This document shows, piece by piece, positions 60,525-64,000 of a stretch of DNA of 64,000 bases. Each line of letters opens with the position of its first letter. Position 1 is the stretch's first letter. This DNA is from Glandiceps talaboti. Lineage: Eukaryota; Hemichordata; Enteropneusta; Spengelidae. Under the pieces are notes generated by a model. That model worked only from the letters and a program-made list of their open reading frames with translations, did not search any database and was not told where the DNA came from. The position numbers and the translations under genes are program-made. Where the stretch lies: NCBI RefSeq assembly GCF_964340395.1, contig NC_135558.1, forward strand, positions 16,093,271 to 16,157,270, in the 5' to 3' direction.

Positions 60525-62005
60525 GTATGCTCTCTAGGGTGTTGGGGAAGTATAATGAGTCTTGTGCCATTACAGGTCTGTACCAGTAGAATGTGCTGAG
60601 CTGTGGAACAGCACGAATCAAAAATTAACATCATTAATTATTATTTTTTTAATTTTTGAAATTTGTAGAAAATTAATCAAAATAAGAAATGTTTTCCCTC
60701 AAAAAGTCAACATCCACTTCTTCAATACAATTTGATTGATTACAGGAAGTAAACAAGGTCACTAAAAAAAACAAACATAAGTACATATGTATACATATGT
60801 ACCTGACAGTTGGTTATTTTCTTTCGTTTTTAGACAAAGTTTGAAATCACAAAATGGAAAAAAAAAATTCACAAATATTTTATTAGCTCATGAAGTACAT
60901 TAGTGAAAGAGCTAGTATGCTCCAATGGCAACATTTTACCATGGCAACACATTACCAGTCCAGTTTTTTTGGAACTTGACGATAAGGTCTATTAGAAAAC
61001 AATTTTATATATTCTCATGTTTATGTAGACATTATATTTTTTAAAATATGATTATCTGTGGATAAGTGTAGTATCTTATGACAAAATGTTCTAAAATATT
61101 ATCATGCCACAAACTTGAATACCTTATTTGTGTATTTGTGTATTTTTTAAAGGGGCACAAGATGAATTTAAATATTGTTGGGATGTAATTTTTTTCTGCA
61201 TATTAAAAGGTTATTCACAGTATTCTACTTACTTATGTGTTCTTAACCATCATTTGCAATTGACTGAACTCAAACCTGGTATTAAGATATAACTTATAAA
61301 TGATCTGATGACATAATTTATCATACGCATCAAAAATGTACAGGAAGTCCCTACTATGCAATCAACAGTTCTAACATTACCAGAACATGAATTGTAATGT
61401 CATAGAAAGAATGTGTTGACATTAACATTATACTAGAATAGCTTAAATGAAGTTTTTTAAAAAGTATTTTCACTTGAGTAGAAAAACTTATAAACTCAGC
61501 TTGTGCCCCTTTAATGATATTCAAATCTAAAGTGTCAGCCATACTGTTTGAATATTCGTTGTAAAATTTCCTTTTAAAAGAAAGAAAAATGACAGGGCAA
61601 TGCTCTCTCATAATTATAATTACAAGATTGTGATTACTTTAATCATCGTTATCACTATTTGATGTACTTGTTTATTTGACCTGTATGACCTGGTTTGTAC
61701 CATTATTACAAAGGGGGCGGTTGGATGATATGGAGGGTGAGAAAATAATGCAATTGGGCACACATTGTTCTGTGCATGGCCATGAAATAAACGTGTAGCA
61801 TACTGATTCATTTGCATAACAATACTCAAATCATCTGTAATTTCTTCTGCATTCAAATTTTAATTAATTTCGGGTAATTTTTGCATAAATGTTCTAGACA
61901 ATATCAGTTAGACTGAAAGCTGGGAAGTAGAATCTACAATGTACCTGAGTAATAGCAATCTATATGCAAGTTTAATTAAAGGCCAACTTTAGAAAAAGGC
62001 TTAAA
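60525..62005. other. no supported exon; expected position of upstream kinase exons
   Basis: The missing N-lobe exons of the kinase could be here or further upstream. A minus-strand frame at 61856-61703 (contains QYATRLFHGHAQNNV) and a donor-like cag|gtacat at 60803 were examined and do not give a convincing N-lobe. Confidence 0.4.
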
Positions 62006-62009
62006 AAAA

Positions 62010-62417
62010 TAATTGTTTGGTTTCGGTTACCCGACCCCACCTACAAACGTACATTGTAGTTTTTCACTGCTGACCCTAAGGCTTAAAAAAATAACTGTTT
62101 GGTTCCTGTTACCTGACCCCATCTAGTTTTTTTTTTTACGTATTCGAGAAAAAAATAATAAAATCGCAAATATTGTGAAGTCTCATGAGAAATAGTGGCT
62201 GCAGAAACTGACATCAACTTAAAAAGACACTCTCTAAAACTGTTCTTCCAATCTGTAATGGCTTTACATCTGATAGGATGAAATAAACAACACAAAGACC
62301 ATTTGGAAAACAATGCCGGGAAAACCTGAACTCGACACTCACACAGAAAAAAAAATATAATAAAATAAAAAATCTACCTACCCCACTTATTCTAACATTG
62401 AGCGTAATCAGAACCAC
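62010..62417 (-). mobile_element. fold-back repeat family B, copy 2 (inverted)
   Basis: Read on the minus strand it follows copy 1 from the terminal gtggttctgattacgctcaa through ccattacagattggaagaac to the other terminus; the right terminus is partly duplicated (two ggttaccc/cctgacccc blocks at 62020 and 62100). Confidence 0.75.
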
Positions 62418-63054
62418 ATAATTTTTTTTACTAGGTTTAAGGGTTCAAATCCAGAACAAAAGAATAACTCTATGTAAACCTAAGGCTACACTGATACGAT
62501 AACACTAATGGGAAAACCTGGGACTGAATCATGGGCCAGATTTAACTAAATATCCTCCTTTTATTTAGGTTCCTCACCAAAATCATCATACTTAGGTATA
62601 GAAATCTATTTAAAGTTACCAGATTTCCCCCTCTGTTACCATGGATACAAAACCTTGGCAAAAAGACTGCTAGTATGCATAATCTTTTACAAGTGTACAT
62701 TATAAGTTTAAAAAGTATATTTGAAATTTTTTCACTTGACTAGAAATTTGACAATTTTTTTCAATTTTTCATTTTTTTCACCTGATCATACTATTTTATT
62801 CAATTTTGATCTTTTTTTCACTAAAATATGAATTGCATTCAAGCGATTCTTCATTTTTTTCCCTTCATTAAATAAAATATGCCCTAAAAATACATCCTTG
62901 TACATGTATAATGATTAATAACGATAACAGTCAGTGTTTTTATGAAAACAGGATGTGGTTATCATAATCTTCCTTGCCATTCAACCACTACAAGGTCATC
63001 AGAGGACAAATGATATCATGTTTTTTATGAATGAGTTCAATAACATCAAATAAA

Positions 63055-63545
63055 CATACTGACTTTATTTTCAGTGCGATATTCTCCAATGGTATCACAC
63101 TGACTTTTTTTTCAGTGCAATATTCTCTGACGGTATTATACTGAATTTATTTTCAGTGTGATAGTCTTTGACTGTATCACACTGACGTTATTTTCAGTGC
63201 AATATTCTCCAACGGTATCACAGTGACTTTATTTTCAGTGCGATATTCTCTGACGGTATCACATTGACTTTATTTTCAGTGCGATATTCTCTGACGGTAT
63301 CACACTGAATTTATTTTTGCTGCAATATTCTCTGACAATATCACATTGGATTTATTTTCAGTGTAACATTCTCCGACAGTATCACTCACACTGATTTTAT
63401 TTTCAGTGCGATATTCTCTGATGGTATCATACAGATTTATTTTCAGTGCGATATTCTCCTACATTGTATGGTACACACTGACTTTATTTTCAGTGCGATA
63501 TTCTCCGTCAGTATTACTCTGACTTTGTTTTGCATGTGATATTCT
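63055..63545 (+). repeat. 41-bp minisatellite, about 12 units
   Basis: Unit actttattttcagtgcgata followed by ttctctgacggtatcac. Each unit contains tttattttcag, a near-perfect splice acceptor on the plus strand. Confidence 0.92.
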
Positions 63546-63559
63546 CCAACTGTATCACA

Positions 63560-64000
63560 TCTTCATATTCTGTAACCCATTGAAAATGTAGATTATGCAC
63601 ATCAATAACACATTTTTTAATTTTTCAATATTTTCAATTTTAGAATGTACTGAGAACTCTGAGTATACAATGTATAAAACAGATTGTCTCTAGTATAACA
63701 TCATGCATCCTATATGAAACTAGTCTCGGTTACCCAGACTATCGCCGTTGGGGACTCTACCTACGAGACCTCCCCAAACAAGAGTTTGGGGAAATGAGAT
63801 TCCAAATATCCCACGCAGGAAGTAGCCTCTGGAGCAGTGCATCATGGGAGTACTTCACGTCCAACATTGCAGGCTGAACGATTTGGGTACCTTTGCTACA
63901 GATTATCACTTCTCGATGTCAAGTGACTGATATATATTAATTACAACAAACAGACCTCGTAAGCACATTTTTAATGGTTGGAAGATGGAAGAAATGTACT
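63560..64000. other. no feature seen at right edge
   Basis: Unique, slightly GC-richer sequence from about 63725 (tacccagactatcgccgttg). No kinase N-lobe motif recognised on the minus strand. Confidence 0.4.

Noticed and set aside
60803-60895. Donor-like cag|gtacat with a phase-compatible peptide ending KENNQLS as the upstream kinase exon
   Set aside because: No acceptor exists upstream within the open frame, the frame crosses a poly-T run, and glycine-loop or lysine motifs are absent.
61703-61856. Minus-strand frame with FHGHAQNNVCPIALF, reminiscent of a kinase H.NIV strand
   Set aside because: It would duplicate the strand already encoded in exon A, and its phase does not fit.

Overview
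This is a eukaryotic (animal) genomic window. It is AT-rich, and its protein-coding signal is split into short exons with GT-AG introns. Most of the DNA is non-coding: long dinucleotide and tetranucleotide microsatellites, minisatellites with 36-65 bp units, tRNA-derived SINE-like repeats, and many short fold-back (MITE-like) elements. There are no prokaryotic operons, rRNA genes, CRISPR arrays or clear stand-alone tRNA genes. Density and type of repeats suit a marine invertebrate. A KIS/UHMK1-type kinase is typical of vertebrates and some invertebrate lineages and, as far as I know, absent from Drosophila and C. elegans, so an invertebrate deuterostome is my best guess, but the taxon is not settled by this sequence. 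The one gene I can name is a UHMK1 (KIS) homologue on the minus strand, 59814 down to 52168. I could join six exons with correct phases at every junction: kinase hinge to DFG, activation segment, C-lobe, end of kinase, and a split C-terminal UHM domain ending in a stop codon. The exons encoding the first roughly 80-100 residues (glycine loop, ATP-binding lysine) were not found; they are either upstream in 59815-64000 or beyond the window. Its introns hold SINE-like repeats, a (GT)n run and a complete non-autonomous hAT-like transposon with an 8-bp target duplication. Layout: 1-4000 unique sequence with a possible minus-strand first exon under a perfect CRE; 4000-7200 dominated by (TA)n, (TACA/TACC)n and (TC)n; 7200-14000 interspersed fold-back repeats and two tandem duplications; 14500-17800 three minus-strand coding-like segments, one with a membrane helix, whose gene I cannot name; 18000-23000 microsatellites, fold-backs and a 36-bp minisatellite; 24000-27700 an inverted pair of one MITE and a long palindrome; 28900-33700 two plus-strand terminal-exon candidates and a 120-bp satellite array into which a palindromic MITE has jumped; 34500-43500 degenerate tandem repeats, a terminal-inverted-repeat element and a G-quadruplex tract; 44500-50500 five minisatellites, one carrying paired nuclear-receptor half-sites; 52168-59814 the kinase gene; 60000-64000 SINE heads, one fold-back copy and a 41-bp minisatellite. 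Several minisatellite units are multiples of three, which creates long but meaningless open frames. Apart from the kinase, every coding call here is tentative and rests on splice signals and amino-acid composition only.
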